A stretch of DNA of 64,000 nt from Pelagibacteraceae bacterium AG-430-P08 (lineage in GTDB: Bacteria; Pseudomonadota; Alphaproteobacteria; Pelagibacterales; Pelagibacteraceae), in NCBI GenBank assembly GCA_003212925.1, contig QCOL01000002.1, positions 49,457 through 113,456 on the forward strand, read 5' to 3'. Shown piece by piece: positions 29,094 to 41,462 of this stretch; positions within the stretch are counted from its first letter, which is position 1; the number at the start of each line of letters is the position of its first letter. The notes under the pieces were generated by a model. It searched no databases. It saw only the letters and a list, made by a program, of their open reading frames with translations, and was not told the DNA's origin. The position numbers and the translations under genes were made by a program.

Positions 29094-30902
29094 ATGAGTT
29101 CAATCGATAACATTAGAAATTTTGCAATCATTGCTCATATTGATCATGGAAAATCTACTATAGCAGACAGAATAATACATAGCTGTGGTGGATTAACTGA
29201 AAGGGAGATGAAAGATCAAGTTTTAGATTCTATGGATATTGAACGAGAAAGAGGTATTACAATTAAGGCGCAAACTGTAAAATTAAATTACAAATCTAAA
29301 AATGGAAAAAACTATATTTTAAATATTATTGATACTCCAGGACATGTTGATTTTAGTTATGAAGTAAGCAGATCCTTATATGCTTGTGAAGGTTCAATTT
29401 TAATTGTGGATAGCACTCAAGGAGTAGAAGCTCAAACTCTGGCAAATGTTTATCAAGCCTTAGATATTAACCACGAGATAGTACCAGTTTTAAATAAAGT
29501 TGACTTGCCTGCCTCAGATTTAGATAGAACAAAAAAACAAATTGAAGATGTGATAGGTATTGATACAGAAAATGCTATTCCTTGTTCAGGTAAAACCGGA
29601 GAAGGTATAGAAGATATTTTAGAAAAAATCATTACAACTTTACCTGCTCCGAGAGGTGAAACTTCAGCAGATTTAAAATGTTTGTTAGTTGATAGTTGGT
29701 ACGATACTTATTTGGGAGTATTGATTTTAGTAAGAGTAATTGACGGTAAACTTTCAAAAAATATGAGAATCAAAATGATGTCTACAAATCAAGAATATAT
29801 TGTGGAAAAAGTCGGAGTTTTTACTCCGAAACCTGTGGATATAAATGAATTAAAAACAGGTGAAATTGGATTTATTACAACAGGAATTAAAGTTTTGTCA
29901 GAAACAAAGGTTGGAGATACAATTTGTGATGCTTCAAAACCATTAAAAGAGGCCTTACCTGGATTTAAGCCAAGTAAACCTGTGGTATTCTGTGGATTAT
30001 TTCCTGTAGATAGCTCTGAGTTCCAAAAATTAAAGGACGGTTTAGCTAAATTACAATTAAATGATGCAAGTTTCTCATTTGAACCAGAATCATCATCTGC
30101 TTTAGGCTTAGGATTTAGGTGTGGATTTTTAGGATTGCTCCATTTGGAAATTGTAACCGAAAGATTAGAAAGAGAGTTTGATGTTAATTTATTAACCACA
30201 ACACCCGGAGTTGTTTATAAAGTTCACCTTAATAATGGAAAAATAATAGATCTTCAAAATCCATCAAGTTTACCTGATCCAACTTTAATAAAATATATTG
30301 AAGAGCCATGGATCAAAGCAACAATTATAACGCCAGATCAATATCTTGGATCTATAATTAAAATGTGTCAGGATAAGAGAGGACTTCAAACAAATTTAAG
30401 TTATTCAGGAAATAGAGCTGTTGTAAACTATGAGCTACCTCTTAACGAAGTTGTTTTCGATTTTAATGATAGACTGAAATCTATGACTAGTGGATATGCT
30501 AGTTTTGATTATGAAATTATTGAACATAGAGATGGAGATTTGGTAAAGCTTGGAATTTTAGTAAATGGTGAACCTGTCGATGCTCTAGCAATGATGATTC
30601 ATAAAGATTTTGCTCAAAAAACTGGGAGAGAAGTATGCGAAAAATTAAAAGACTTAATACCACGACATAACTTTATGATTCCAGTTCAAGCTGCTATAGG
30701 AGGGAAGATTATTGCTAGAGAAACAATAAAGGGATTTAAAAAAGATGTGTTAACCAAAATTCACGGTGGTGGCGCTACGGATAGAAAAAGAAAACTTTTA
30801 GAAAAACAGAAAAAAGGTAAAGCAAGATCAAAGCAATTTGGAAGGGTAGAAATCCCCCAAGAAGCATTTATTGGTGTATTAAAAATTAACAATGAAAAAT
30901 AA
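29094..30902 (+). CDS. lepA: Elongation factor 4 (LepA) GTPase
   Basis: A 602-residue translational GTPase. The G1 loop AHIDHGKST is at residues 14-22, the effector stretch [13 protein letters not shown]3 DTPGHVDF and G4 NKVDLP follow, and the C-terminal LepA-specific domain ends with [14 protein letters not shown]. LepA acts on stalled or back-translocating ribosomes and in 30S assembly. It lies 5 nt after pheT and its end overlaps a methyltransferase gene by 11 nt, ending the translation block. Confidence 0.97.
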   Translation: MSSIDNIRNFAIIAHIDHGKSTIADRIIHSCGGLTEREMKDQVLDSMDIERERGITIKAQTVKLNYKSKNGKNYILNIIDTPGHVDFSYEVSRSLYACEGSILIVDSTQGVEAQTLANVYQALDINHEIVPVLNKVDLPASDLDRTKKQIEDVIGIDTENAIPCSGKTGEGIEDILEKIITTLPAPRGETSADLKCLLVDSWYDTYLGVLILVRVIDGKLSKNMRIKMMSTNQEYIVEKVGVFTPKPVDINELKTGEIGFITTGIKVLSETKVGDTICDASKPLKEALPGFKPSKPVVFCGLFPVDSSEFQKLKDGLAKLQLNDASFSFEPESSSALGLGFRCGFLGLLHLEIVTERLEREFDVNLLTTTPGVVYKVHLNNGKIIDLQNPSSLPDPTLIKYIEEPWIKATIITPDQYLGSIIKMCQDKRGLQTNLSYSGNRAVVNYELPLNEVVFDFNDRLKSMTSGYASFDYEIIEHRDGDLVKLGILVNGEPVDALAMMIHKDFAQKTGREVCEKLKDLIPRHNFMIPVQAAIGGKIIARETIKGFKKDVLTKIHGGGATDRKRKLLEKQKKGKARSKQFGRVEIPQEAFIGVLKINNEK

Positions 30903-31584
30903 AAGAATAAATATTTTTATATTCAAACTTAAATTTATATTACCGAGAATTATTTCAAGTTTTACAAAGAAAAAAATTAAAAAAAGAAGTAATTTTTCTA
31001 ATTTTGAAATTTTAATTAGAGATAAAAAATTTTCAACCTACTGGTTTTTAAACAATTATAAGATCATAGGAAGTTTTTTGCCAGAAGACTACAATAAAAC
31101 TTTCAAGTATTTAGAAATAGGTTCTTTCGAAGGATTATCATCCTTATTTGTCCTTTCTTATTGGAAAAATGCAAATATTACTTGTGTAGATACTTGGCAA
31201 ACTAGCAAAGATAAGTCTCAAGTATTAGATTTTAATTTTGAAAATGTAGAAAAAAAATTTGACTCAAATTTACAGGATTTCTCTTTTAAAAAAATTAAAA
31301 ATACTTCTGAAGGAGCTTTTAAGCAACTTTCTAAAAGAGATAATTTTGATTATATTTATATTGATGGTTCTCATAATGGAATAGATATATTTAATGATGC
31401 GTTAGCATCCTTTAAGATATTAAATGTTGGTGGAATAATTATATTTGACGATATAAATAACATTTATAATGAAATAGAAATGCAACCACACGATGCATTT
31501 GAAAAATTTTATACTTTACATAAAAAAAAAATTAAGATTCTTTACCTTAAAAATATAGCAGTTATAAAAAAAACTAATTTTTAG
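30892..31584 (+). CDS. Class I SAM-dependent methyltransferase
   Basis: A 230-residue protein resembling the Methyltransf_24 family of small-molecule or sugar methyltransferases. The SAM-binding loop is [13 protein letters not shown] near residues 77-89, followed by ITCVDTW and by [18 protein letters not shown] near residues 155-172 and GGIIIFDDI near 183-191. It overlaps lepA by 11 nt and so is probably translated from the same mRNA, yet its neighbours downstream are surface-sugar genes on the other strand. Target unknown; sugar O-methylation is plausible. Confidence 0.8.
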   Translation: MKNKRINIFIFKLKFILPRIISSFTKKKIKKRSNFSNFEILIRDKKFSTYWFLNNYKIIGSFLPEDYNKTFKYLEIGSFEGLSSLFVLSYWKNANITCVDTWQTSKDKSQVLDFNFENVEKKFDSNLQDFSFKKIKNTSEGAFKQLSKRDNFDYIYIDGSHNGIDIFNDALASFKILNVGGIIIFDDINNIYNEIEMQPHDAFEKFYTLHKKKIKILYLKNIAVIKKTNF

Positions 31585-32323
31585 TTCTAAATTCGTACAA
31601 TCTTAGTTGAGAAAAACCTTCAATTGTATTTTGAGGCATTTTCCAGCCTGTTAAATTAAGTAAATCGTTATAACTAGGCTTGGGATTGATTGCTGCATTT
31701 AAAACCCTCGATGTAAAATAATATGTTGAAAAAAGCTCCTTGATACCAACTAATTTGATACCCTTAAAATTTGTTTTTTTTAATATTGAATCCTTTAAAT
31801 ATAGATTGTGCCATGGCTTTATAATTTTTTTTAATCTAAGTTTAGTTCTCATATCATTAATTTTTTTTAAGCCATCGTTAGAACTTTCCATAAGTAGAAT
31901 TTTAGTTTTTGTGTTTGAAAAAAATCTTAGTTGATTAATAAATTTTTTTTGATCATTCCATGTGGTTAAATTTTGAATTGATCTTTTGGTAATTATATAA
32001 TCAAACTTTATCTTTGTTTTAAATTCTTCCTTTATTTTGCTCATATCGATACAAAAATAATTGATATTTTTAGATTTTTTTTGTGCTACTCTTATTAGGT
32101 TTTGACTAAAATCTATACCATAGCAATCACATTGTTTTTTCCTTTTAAGATTTCTTAAAAGTTCACCATCACCACAACCTATATCTAACACTTTTTTTTT
32201 ATTTCTTATTATAGATAAAAAAATATTAATTTCGTTAGTTTCTAAATTTGCATCATTTGTACATTTTAAGATTTTATTTCCTGCTCTTAAATTCCAATAA
32301 TCTAAAATTTTTTTTTTATTCAT
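31574..32323 (-). CDS. Class I SAM-dependent methyltransferase
   Basis: A 249-residue methyltransferase with the textbook SAM motif VLDIGCGDGELLRNL near residues 44-58 followed by CYGIDFSQNLI and by the post-motif FDYIITKRSIQNLT. The N-terminal YWNLRAGN and the layout suit sugar or lipid N/O-methyltransferases. It overlaps the upstream WecE-like gene by 8 nt and lies in its operon, so a role in methylating the amino sugar or its glycan is a reasonable inference. Confidence 0.82.
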   Translation of the reverse strand: MNKKKILDYWNLRAGNKILKCTNDANLETNEINIFLSIIRNKKKVLDIGCGDGELLRNLKRKKQCDCYGIDFSQNLIRVAQKKSKNINYFCIDMSKIKEEFKTKIKFDYIITKRSIQNLTTWNDQKKFINQLRFFSNTKTKILLMESSNDGLKKINDMRTKLRLKKIIKPWHNLYLKDSILKKTNFKGIKLVGIKELFSTYYFTSRVLNAAINPKPSYNDLLNLTGWKMPQNTIEGFSQLRLYEFRTKN

Positions 32324-33473
32324 AATTAAATTCTTTAATATTTTTCATAATTTTATTAGCTTCCTTTTTTGTCATATCTGGAAACAGAGGAAGTCTCACA
32401 ATACGATCATATATATTTTCAGTAACAGGTAATTTAGAATTGCTAAATTTTTTACCCATTTTTGATTTGTGAAGTGGAACATAGTGAAATGTAGCTGCAA
32501 TATTAGATTTTTGCATCTTACTTTTAAATTTATGTGATAATTTTGAATTTTTAAATATTAAAACAAATAAATGATATGCACTAGTTGATTTTGCAAGTGG
32601 CTTAATTAAGAAAAATTTTTCAGTTTTGAGATCAAGAATACATTTATAAAATTTATTCCATAAGTATTTTCTCTTCTTTTGTATATTTTTTGCTTTAAGT
32701 ATTTGGGAATATAGTAATGCACTTGCAAGCTCAGAGGCGCGGTATTCTGAACCAATATCTACCCAACTATAAAATTTTTTATTATTTGATTTAATTATTT
32801 TGTTTTTGAAATTTTTTATAAATTTTTTTCTATCAGTACCCTTATCTAGAATACTATTAGCTCTTTTGAGTAGCGAAGTGTTGTTTATTGAAATACATCC
32901 TCCCTGTCCTGCTACTAAATTTTTTGTTTCATGAAAACTAAACACACCAATGTCTCCTATTGTTCCTAGGAATCTGTTTTTACTTTTTGCTAAAAAAGCG
33001 TGAGCAGAGTCTTCAACTAAATATATTTTATTTTTTTTAGCTAATCGGGAAATTTTTTCGATTTCACAAGAGTTACCCGCATAATGAATTACATAAATCG
33101 CTTTAGTTCGTTTAGTAATTTTTTTTTGAATGTCATCATAAGATATATTCAAAGTAAAAGGATTTATGTCTGCAAAGATTGGTTTGGCGCCTCTTAGCAC
33201 AACAGCATTTGCAACAGATACAAATCCATAGGAAGGCATTATAACTTCATCATTTCTTTTTAAATTGATTAAAATAGCAGAAATTTCTAATGCAGCAGTG
33301 CAGCTATGTGTTAGAGCGACAAATTTAGATTTAATAGATTTTTTTAACAAAATTTCAGTCTTCTGTTGAAAATAACCATCTGTGAGAATCTTTGATTTTA
33401 AAACTTTCTTGATGTGCTTGTAATCAGAATTATCAAGCGATGGTTTAGTAATTGGTATCATTGTAATATCCAC
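32316..33473 (-). CDS. DegT/DnrJ/EryC1-type sugar aminotransferase, WecE-like
   Basis: A 385-residue PLP enzyme that transfers an amino group from glutamate to a keto-sugar nucleotide. The SFHETKNLVAGQGG stretch holds the PLP-binding Lys, LVEDSAHAFLA holds the Asp that contacts the pyridine ring, and the late HYVPLHKS is typical. The ETKN context and a GTDRKKF ... YSWVDIGSEY stretch are closest to WecE (dTDP-4-amino-4,6-dideoxygalactose synthesis) in my memory. It sits between a GT17 glycosyltransferase (16-nt overlap) and a methyltransferase. A second ATG four codons in is an alternative start. Confidence 0.85.
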   Translation of the reverse strand: MDITMIPITKPSLDNSDYKHIKKVLKSKILTDGYFQQKTEILLKKSIKSKFVALTHSCTAALEISAILINLKRNDEVIMPSYGFVSVANAVVLRGAKPIFADINPFTLNISYDDIQKKITKRTKAIYVIHYAGNSCEIEKISRLAKKNKIYLVEDSAHAFLAKSKNRFLGTIGDIGVFSFHETKNLVAGQGGCISINNTSLLKRANSILDKGTDRKKFIKNFKNKIIKSNNKKFYSWVDIGSEYRASELASALLYSQILKAKNIQKKRKYLWNKFYKCILDLKTEKFFLIKPLAKSTSAYHLFVLIFKNSKLSHKFKSKMQKSNIAATFHYVPLHKSKMGKKFSNSKLPVTENIYDRIVRLPLFPDMTKKEANKIMKNIKEFNYE

Positions 33474-34315
33474 TCTTGATATAATTCTTTATTTTTTTGT
33501 ATATATTCTGGATAAGTTTCATCTATTTCTATTTTTTTCAAATTAAGATCTCTATTGAAAGGATCTTTTAAATTTTTAATATTATTTTCAATAAAATTAA
33601 TATCTTTGAATTTTTCTTTATTAAATTCGGTGTGAGCCATATCCTGAATTTTCTTTGATATTTCTTTAGGTCTCATTAAGTATGTAAAATGCCATCCACC
33701 TTTTTTAATTAATTCGATACTCCTTTCCTTATCAATTCTCCAGAAGGGATATTCTAAGTTTTTGATTTTAAGCAGTCTTAATTTAAAAAATGATTTTAGG
33801 TTTTTCCTCTGGCATATCCTTGATCCTGCCCAATTTCCGTTACCCTCATCAATGTTCATAATGTTCAACTTATAGTAATACATATTCTGTAAAAAAATTC
33901 CAAACTTATGTTTGTTAAAATTAAAACTATTTATGATATTTGGATTTGGTATTTCATCTTCATCTGAAAAAATTATTAAATCATTTTGATTAGCTGATCG
34001 AATTCCTTTAAACAAATTTTCCATTTGTAGGCTTAACAATTTATAATCTTTTTTACCTTTGATCTTGATATCTGGTAAATCTGTTACTTTTATATATATT
34101 ATTTTATTCTTATATTTTTCTGGTATTTTCGGATTAAAATTGAATTCTTTTTTTAAGCCAGTGTGACTTTTATTTGCTTCACAAATTACAAAATAATCTA
34201 CTACATCTTTTAATATCTCAAATCGGAGTTGAAATAACATGTTTGCTTGATAAAATGTTATACAATCATAGACTTTATTTTTAATTTTATTTTTAGTCAT
34301 AGAAATAGTTAACAT
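33458..34315 (-). CDS. Glycosyltransferase family 17-like protein
   Basis: A 285-residue protein that resembles family GT17, best known from eukaryotic N-acetylglucosaminyltransferase III. Signatures are the N-terminal YDCITFYQANMLFQLRFEIL and FVICEANKSHTGLKK, the acidic IIFSDEDEIPNP near residues 115-126 as probable donor/metal site, and GGWHFTYLMRPKEI near residues 206-219. Bacterial members occur in surface-glycan loci. It starts the minus-strand island with the WecE-like aminotransferase and the methyltransferase, so it likely transfers an (amino)sugar to a surface glycan. Confidence 0.8.
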   Translation of the reverse strand: MLTISMTKNKIKNKVYDCITFYQANMLFQLRFEILKDVVDYFVICEANKSHTGLKKEFNFNPKIPEKYKNKIIYIKVTDLPDIKIKGKKDYKLLSLQMENLFKGIRSANQNDLIIFSDEDEIPNPNIINSFNFNKHKFGIFLQNMYYYKLNIMNIDEGNGNWAGSRICQRKNLKSFFKLRLLKIKNLEYPFWRIDKERSIELIKKGGWHFTYLMRPKEISKKIQDMAHTEFNKEKFKDINFIENNIKNLKDPFNRDLNLKKIEIDETYPEYIQKNKELYQEWILQ

Positions 34316-34345
34316 AAAATTAATTAATATCTATTTTTGATTTGT

Positions 34346-34434
34346 GGAGAGGTGGCCGAGTGGTTGAAGGCGCACGCTTGGAAAGCGTGTAAAGGAGCAA
34401 TTCTTTCATGGGTTCGAATCCCATTCTCTCCACC
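34346..34434 (+). tRNA. tRNA-Ser (anticodon GGA)
   Basis: An 89-nt class II tRNA: acceptor GGAGAGG pairs with TCTCTCC, the anticodon stem CACGC/GCGTG encloses TTGGAAA (anticodon GGA, reading UCC and UCU), and the long variable arm (AAAGGA/TTCTTT with a short loop) is diagnostic of serine. The T-loop TTCGAAT is canonical and CCA is encoded. The discriminator base reads as A73. Confidence 0.95.
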
Positions 34435-34546
34435 ATGAAATTAGCCTTATTTTTCAACTATAATTTAATATATATAATTTTAATTAGAAAAGATTAATCA
34501 GCAATTTTTTTAAAAAATGTTATAATTTTCTTTTTCCAAAAATTAA

Positions 34547-36613
<2,067 letters not shown>

Positions 36614-36616
36614 AAT

Positions 36617-37897
36617 ATGAAGTTTTTTGAAACTTCAAAATTTCATACTTTAAAAAAGTCTATCTATATTTCTTTAAGATGGATAGGTATAATTGGGCAA
36701 TTAATTTCAGTATATATTGTTTATTTTTTTTTCAATTTCAATTTTAATTTCATTTTATCAAATTTAATAATCTTTTTTGGGATTTTAAGTAATTTTTATT
36801 TGATCTTTATTTACAACAAAACTCAACTTTCCGATAGATCTGCACTAGCTTTCTTAATGATTGATATATTTCAATTAGGTTCACTAATATATCTCACAGG
36901 AGGTATCGTAAATCCTTTTGTTATTTTTTTATTAATTCCTAGTGTGTTTGCATCATCAAATTTAGGTATCAGAACTAATTTATTTCTTGTTGTTACAACA
37001 ATATTAATGATTATTTTTTTGACATTTAATTCAGAGGACTTACCTGCACCATTAAATAATCACTTTCATGTTTCTAATTATTATTATTATTCAATTCCAA
37101 TCGCTTTAATAATTGCTTTAATTTTCTTAAATTATTTTGCGATAGTATTTGGCTCTGAGTCTAGAAAAAGAAAGGAGGCCTTAGGTAAAATGGAGGAAAT
37201 AATGGCTCAAGAACATGAGATGTTATCCTTAGGAGGTCAAGCAGCAGCAGCAGCACATTCGCTCGGAACTCCATTATCTACGATTAAAATTATCTCACAA
37301 GAATTAAAACAACAGTTAAGGGACCGTAAAGAGCTCACCTCGGACATAGAATTATTATCAAGCCAAGTTGAAAGATGCAATCAAATTTTGAAAAGGTTAT
37401 CTTTAAATCCTATTGAAGAAGATGATTTTATAGATGAGGACTTAGATTTTAAAAAATATATAAATCAAATTGTTAACTCATTCGAAGAAACAAGTAATAA
37501 AAAATTTATCTTAAATTTTGATCAAGATGCTAGCCCAAGAAAAATTCCAAAATCAATTGAAATAATATATGGCTTGAGGAATTTTATTGGAAATGCAAAT
37601 AAATTTGCTAAAGAAAAAATATTTATAACTCTTAAAAGTAACAATGAATATACTGAAATTACTATAGAGGATGATGGTGAAGGATATCCAGGTGAAATAT
37701 TGTCAAAAATAGGTGAACCTTATTTAAGATCACTTAAGAATAAAGATAAAAATCAATCAGGTTTAGGTCTGGGAATATTTATAGGTAAAAACTTACTTGA
37801 AAAAAATTTTGCTTCTTTAAATTGTCAAAATTCTAAAACAAGAACTGGGGCGGAAGTAAATATTAGATGGAAAAATCAAGATTTAAAAAAAATTTAA
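36617..37897 (+). CDS. regB: RegB/PrrB-type redox sensor histidine kinase
   Basis: A 426-residue membrane sensor kinase with about six N-terminal helices (residues 15-180). The heptapeptide GGIVNPF at 95-101 matches the quinone-responsive GGxxNPF of RegB. The H-box is [15 protein letters not shown] with His214, and a Cys at residue 254 in QVERCNQIL lies exactly 40 residues on, the spacing of His225/Cys265 in Rhodobacter RegB. The ATPase has the N box [13 protein letters not shown] and G box [12 protein letters not shown]. The usual partner response regulator regA is not adjacent. The gene follows gyrB by 3 nt and overlaps the convergent cobT end by 4 nt. Confidence 0.88.
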   Translation: MKFFETSKFHTLKKSIYISLRWIGIIGQLISVYIVYFFFNFNFNFILSNLIIFFGILSNFYLIFIYNKTQLSDRSALAFLMIDIFQLGSLIYLTGGIVNPFVIFLLIPSVFASSNLGIRTNLFLVVTTILMIIFLTFNSEDLPAPLNNHFHVSNYYYYSIPIALIIALIFLNYFAIVFGSESRKRKEALGKMEEIMAQEHEMLSLGGQAAAAAHSLGTPLSTIKIISQELKQQLRDRKELTSDIELLSSQVERCNQILKRLSLNPIEEDDFIDEDLDFKKYINQIVNSFEETSNKKFILNFDQDASPRKIPKSIEIIYGLRNFIGNANKFAKEKIFITLKSNNEYTEITIEDDGEGYPGEILSKIGEPYLRSLKNKDKNQSGLGLGIFIGKNLLEKNFASLNCQNSKTRTGAEVNIRWKNQDLKKI

Positions 37898-39693
37898 TGT
37901 AATTTTGCTTTTTTATCAAATAACGAGCTCAACTGAGAAATCATCACATCACCAAGTTCATTTACATCAGTGATCTTAATAGCTCTCTTATAATATCTAG
38001 AAACATCATGACCAATTCCTATAGCTAAAATTTCTATTTCAGATTTGTCTTCTATAAATTTAACCATTTTTTTTAAGTGTTTTTCTAAAAAATCACCTGA
38101 ATTTACTGATAAGGTTGAGTCATCTACTGGCGCACCATCTGAAATTACCATTAAAATCTTTCTTTCCTCTTTTCTTTTCTTAATTCTATTGAAAGCCCAT
38201 GTTATAGCCTCCCCATCTATATTTTCTTTTAGTAAACCTTCTTTTAACATTAGCCCAAGGTTATCTTTTGCCTGCCTCCAATGTGTATCAGCTCCTTTAT
38301 AAATAATATGTCTTAAATCATTCAATCTTCCAGGGGTCTTTGGCTTATCATTTTTATTCCATAACTCTCTACTTTGGCCACCTTTCCAATTTTTTGTTGT
38401 GAAACCTAATATCTCTACTTTCACTGAGCAACGTTCCAAAGTTCTAGATAGAATATCAGCGCAAATAGCTGCAATTGTAATTGGTCTACCTCTCATTGAA
38501 CCTGAATTATCAATTAGAAGTGTTACTACAGTGTCCTTAAAGTCTAAATCTTTTTCTTTTTTGAAAGATAATGAATTATAAGGATCCATTATAATTCTTG
38601 GCAATTTTGAGCTATCAAGTAAACCTTCCTCCAAATCAAACTCCCAGGCTCTATTCTGTTTTGCCAATAATTGTCTTTGAAGTTTATTAGCAAGTTTAGT
38701 TATAACATCTTGGAAACCAATTAATTGTTGATCTAAGGTTTTTCTAAGTTTATTTGCTTCATCTGCGTTTTCAAGGTTTTCAGCTTTTGTAATTTCATCA
38801 AACTGTATTGTAAAAATTTTATAATCTAAATTTAAATCTTTTAAATTTTTTTTTTGAATAACTTGCTCAGAGTTTTGCTCGTTTGACTCTGTATCTATAA
38901 GTTGTTCATCTAATTTATATTCATCAATATTATAATCTGAGTCTAAACTTGCTTCAGTTTCATCTTGCTTATCAGGATCTTTTTTGTTTTCATCCTCACT
39001 ATCATCATTTTCACTTGATCTATTATCTTGATCGTCTTCTTGGTTTTCATCTTTTTTTTCCTCATTTTCCTCTGATTGAAAAATGTCCATTTCTTGTAAT
39101 ATCTGGGAGAACTTCGAACTATAAATGTTCTGATCTTCTAAATTTTGTTTAAAAAATTCTATATGTTCAAAAATCGATTTATCAAAATCTTTTTCCCAGA
39201 AGTTTAACATTTTTGATGTTAAAGAATTAAGTTTGATATTGTGGAAGTATTTCAACATATATAACTCAAAAGCCTCAACTACAGGAACATCATCTTTAGA
39301 TTTAATTTGATCTTTTCTTTTATGGTTGATCATTTGAATATAATGATCCCTTAAATTTTTATCTATTCCTTTTAACATTTTTGATCCCAATTTTTCGTAT
39401 CTTATTTTCTCTGTAATTGTATAAAGTGATTTACATGATGAGCTGGAGGGTAAATTTTTCTTAAATATTGACTCATTAGAAAATTTTTTTTTAAGAGCTT
39501 TCGAATCTGTTTCTGCTCTAGCCTTAATAAAATCGTTTTTTGAATTTAAATTTTCTAATTCAATTATATCTTGTTTTTCAGAATTTTTAATATTTTTTTT
39601 AGGATTGATACCCAAATCGTCTGAGATTACTCTTGCTGTAGAGGATAGAGCTTGTCTAAGCTTTTCTTTTAAACTCTCAGTTTTGTTATTCAT
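37894..39693 (-). CDS. cobT: CobT-like protein with C-terminal VWA domain
   Basis: A 599-residue protein of the cobaltochelatase CobT family. The helical N-terminal half is followed by a strongly acidic segment at about residues 207-270 and a C-terminal von Willebrand A domain whose MIDAS loop DNSGSM is at 395-400. CobT with CobS (AAA+) and CobN forms the aerobic cobalt chelatase. CobS is encoded immediately upstream (1-nt overlap), but no CobN or corrin gene is seen in the window, and the neighbours are a J-domain protein and bolA. A chaperone-like role other than cobalt insertion is therefore possible. Confidence 0.88.
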   Translation of the reverse strand: MNNKTESLKEKLRQALSSTARVISDDLGINPKKNIKNSEKQDIIELENLNSKNDFIKARAETDSKALKKKFSNESIFKKNLPSSSSCKSLYTITEKIRYEKLGSKMLKGIDKNLRDHYIQMINHKRKDQIKSKDDVPVVEAFELYMLKYFHNIKLNSLTSKMLNFWEKDFDKSIFEHIEFFKQNLEDQNIYSSKFSQILQEMDIFQSEENEEKKDENQEDDQDNRSSENDDSEDENKKDPDKQDETEASLDSDYNIDEYKLDEQLIDTESNEQNSEQVIQKKNLKDLNLDYKIFTIQFDEITKAENLENADEANKLRKTLDQQLIGFQDVITKLANKLQRQLLAKQNRAWEFDLEEGLLDSSKLPRIIMDPYNSLSFKKEKDLDFKDTVVTLLIDNSGSMRGRPITIAAICADILSRTLERCSVKVEILGFTTKNWKGGQSRELWNKNDKPKTPGRLNDLRHIIYKGADTHWRQAKDNLGLMLKEGLLKENIDGEAITWAFNRIKKRKEERKILMVISDGAPVDDSTLSVNSGDFLEKHLKKMVKFIEDKSEIEILAIGIGHDVSRYYKRAIKITDVNELGDVMISQLSSLFDKKAKLH

Positions 39694-40667
39694 TATATTT
39701 GAATATTTAACAAGGACTCTGGTAGTTCTTCACCAAAACATCTTTGGTAATATTCTGCAATTATATTTTTTTCAATCTCATCACACTTATTCAAAAATGT
39801 CACTCGAAAAGCATAACCTGTATCTTTAAAAATTTCTGCATTTTCAGCCCAGTGTAAAACAGTTCGTGGACTCATCACTGTAGATATATCTCCAGCTATA
39901 AAACCTTTTCTAGTTAATGATGCAACTTTAATCATATTTGAAACTTTTTCTTTACCCTTTGTATTATTTAACTCTTTATTTTTGGCTAATATTATCTCCA
40001 TTTCTTTATCGAGACTGAGATAGTTTAAAGTTGTAACAATATTCCATCTATCCATTTGTCCTTGATTAATTTGCTGAGTTCCATGGTAAAGTCCCGTTGT
40101 ATCTCCTAAACCAACAGTGTTAGAGGTTGCAAATAATCTAAAAAATTTATTTTGTTTAATAACTTTATTTTTATCTAAAAGAGTAAAATTACCTTCTGCT
40201 TCAAGCACTCTCTGAATAACAAACATTACATCAGGTCTTCCCGCGTCATACTCATCAAATACTAAAGCAACAGGGTTTTGGATGGACCATGGTAAAATAC
40301 CTTCATTAAACTGTGTAACTTGCTTACCATCTTTCAAAACAATCGCATCCTTTCCAATTAAATCGATACGACTTATATGACTGTCTAAATTTACCCTGAT
40401 ACAGGGCCAATTTAATCTTGCAGCAATTTGCTCTATATGTGTGGATTTTCCTGTTCCATGATAACCTTGTACAAGAACTCTTTTGTTAAATGCAAAACCT
40501 GAAATTATAGCTAACGTAGTGTCTCGATCAAATTTATAGTTTTTATCTATCTCTGGAACATACTCACTTTTTTTGGAAAAAGCATCTACTTCCATGTTAG
40601 AGTCAATTCCAAAAGTCTGCTTAATCGATAGTTTTATATCAGGTTGATTGTTTATATCTGGTGTCAA
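39693..40667 (-). CDS. cobS: CobS-like AAA+ ATPase
   Basis: A 324-residue AAA+ protein of the MoxR/CobS type. Walker A is [18 protein letters not shown] near residues 69-86 and Walker B is [16 protein letters not shown]; the sensor 1 Asn is in [16 protein letters not shown] and the sensor 2 Arg in [13 protein letters not shown]. Length is normal. It starts 4 nt inside the end of the J-domain gene and overlaps cobT by 1 nt, forming a three-gene operon. Confidence 0.92.
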   Translation of the reverse strand: MTPDINNQPDIKLSIKQTFGIDSNMEVDAFSKKSEYVPEIDKNYKFDRDTTLAIISGFAFNKRVLVQGYHGTGKSTHIEQIAARLNWPCIRVNLDSHISRIDLIGKDAIVLKDGKQVTQFNEGILPWSIQNPVALVFDEYDAGRPDVMFVIQRVLEAEGNFTLLDKNKVIKQNKFFRLFATSNTVGLGDTTGLYHGTQQINQGQMDRWNIVTTLNYLSLDKEMEIILAKNKELNNTKGKEKVSNMIKVASLTRKGFIAGDISTVMSPRTVLHWAENAEIFKDTGYAFRVTFLNKCDEIEKNIIAEYYQRCFGEELPESLLNIQI

Positions 40668-41185
40668 TTTTTTTCTCTATAAGTATTTTTTAATTGTGTA
40701 TAAGCCAAAGTTATTGATTTAAGTTTTTCTTCAAATTTTTTGTTTCCTGAATTCATATCAGGGTGAAATTTTTTAACAAGTATTTTAAATTTATCATAAA
40801 TTTTTTCCCATCTTGATCCTACTGAAATACCTAATATTTCAAATGCTTTGATGTCTTTGTGATCATATCTAAATTGTCCCATGTGATTAAAATCACTTTT
40901 TAATTTTTCCTTATCTAACTCATCCTTTAACGTATTATTCCATAAAACTTTAAAAAAATTATCTGAAGAACTAAAGCTTTGTGTAGGTTTATGCCAAACC
41001 ATATCTGATTTTAAAAAATTAATTACTTGATTATCATTCATACCTGAAAAATAGTTCCAGTTTTTATTAAATTCTTTAACATGTTCTAAACAAAGTAATC
41101 GATATTTTTTACTATTATCTTTTTCAACTGGTGCTTTATATTCCCCAATTTTATTGCAATTATTCCAGTCACATATATTTTTCAT
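40664..41185 (-). CDS. J-domain (DnaJ-like) protein
   Basis: A 173-residue protein with an N-terminal Cys motif (CDWNNC and CLEHV, a possible metal site) and a C-terminal J domain at about residues 110-170, including the diagnostic HPD tripeptide in [10 protein letters not shown] proteins stimulate DnaK-type ATPases. I use the ATG at 41183-41185 (MKNICDWNN) because the frame upstream would add 33 hydrophobic residues lying within the divergent bolA gene. It is the first gene of the J domain-cobS-cobT operon. Confidence 0.88.
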   Translation of the reverse strand: MKNICDWNNCNKIGEYKAPVEKDNSKKYRLLCLEHVKEFNKNWNYFSGMNDNQVINFLKSDMVWHKPTQSFSSSDNFFKVLWNNTLKDELDKEKLKSDFNHMGQFRYDHKDIKAFEILGISVGSRWEKIYDKFKILVKKFHPDMNSGNKKFEEKLKSITLAYTQLKNTYREKN

Positions 41186-41201
41186 GATATAATTATATAA
41201 A

Positions 41202-41462
41202 ATGAATATAGATGAATTAATCAGAAACGTAAAAAAAAAAATAAAAAAAAATATTAATATTGAAAATATTTTTATAGAGGACAAAACATTTTTACATAAA
41301 AATCATCCAGGAAATGAAAGTAATAAATTTCATTTAAAAATAACCATTGAGTCTGAGGAGCTTAAGGAATTAAATAAAATTGAAAGTAACAAAAAAATTT
41401 ATAAAATTTTAGATGAGGAATTAAGAAATCACGTTCATTCTATACAGATTTTAATTAATTAA
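41202..41462 (+). CDS. BolA-family protein
   Basis: An 86-residue protein with the BolA fold signatures, including a conserved HPGNESNKFHLKITI stretch and a C-terminal LRNHVHSIQI with the conserved His. BolA proteins pair with monothiol glutaredoxins to bind [2Fe-2S] clusters and can act in iron regulation. Only 16 bp separate its start from that of the divergent J-domain gene, so any promoter must overlap coding DNA. Its 3' end overlaps convergent aroB by 12 nt. Confidence 0.9.
   Translation: MNIDELIRNVKKKIKKNINIENIFIEDKTFLHKNHPGNESNKFHLKITIESEELKELNKIESNKKIYKILDEELRNHVHSIQILIN

Noticed and set aside
41186..41284. Extended hydrophobic N-terminus for the J-domain protein
   Set aside because: It would run through bolA; the Cys-motif start at 41185 is family-like.
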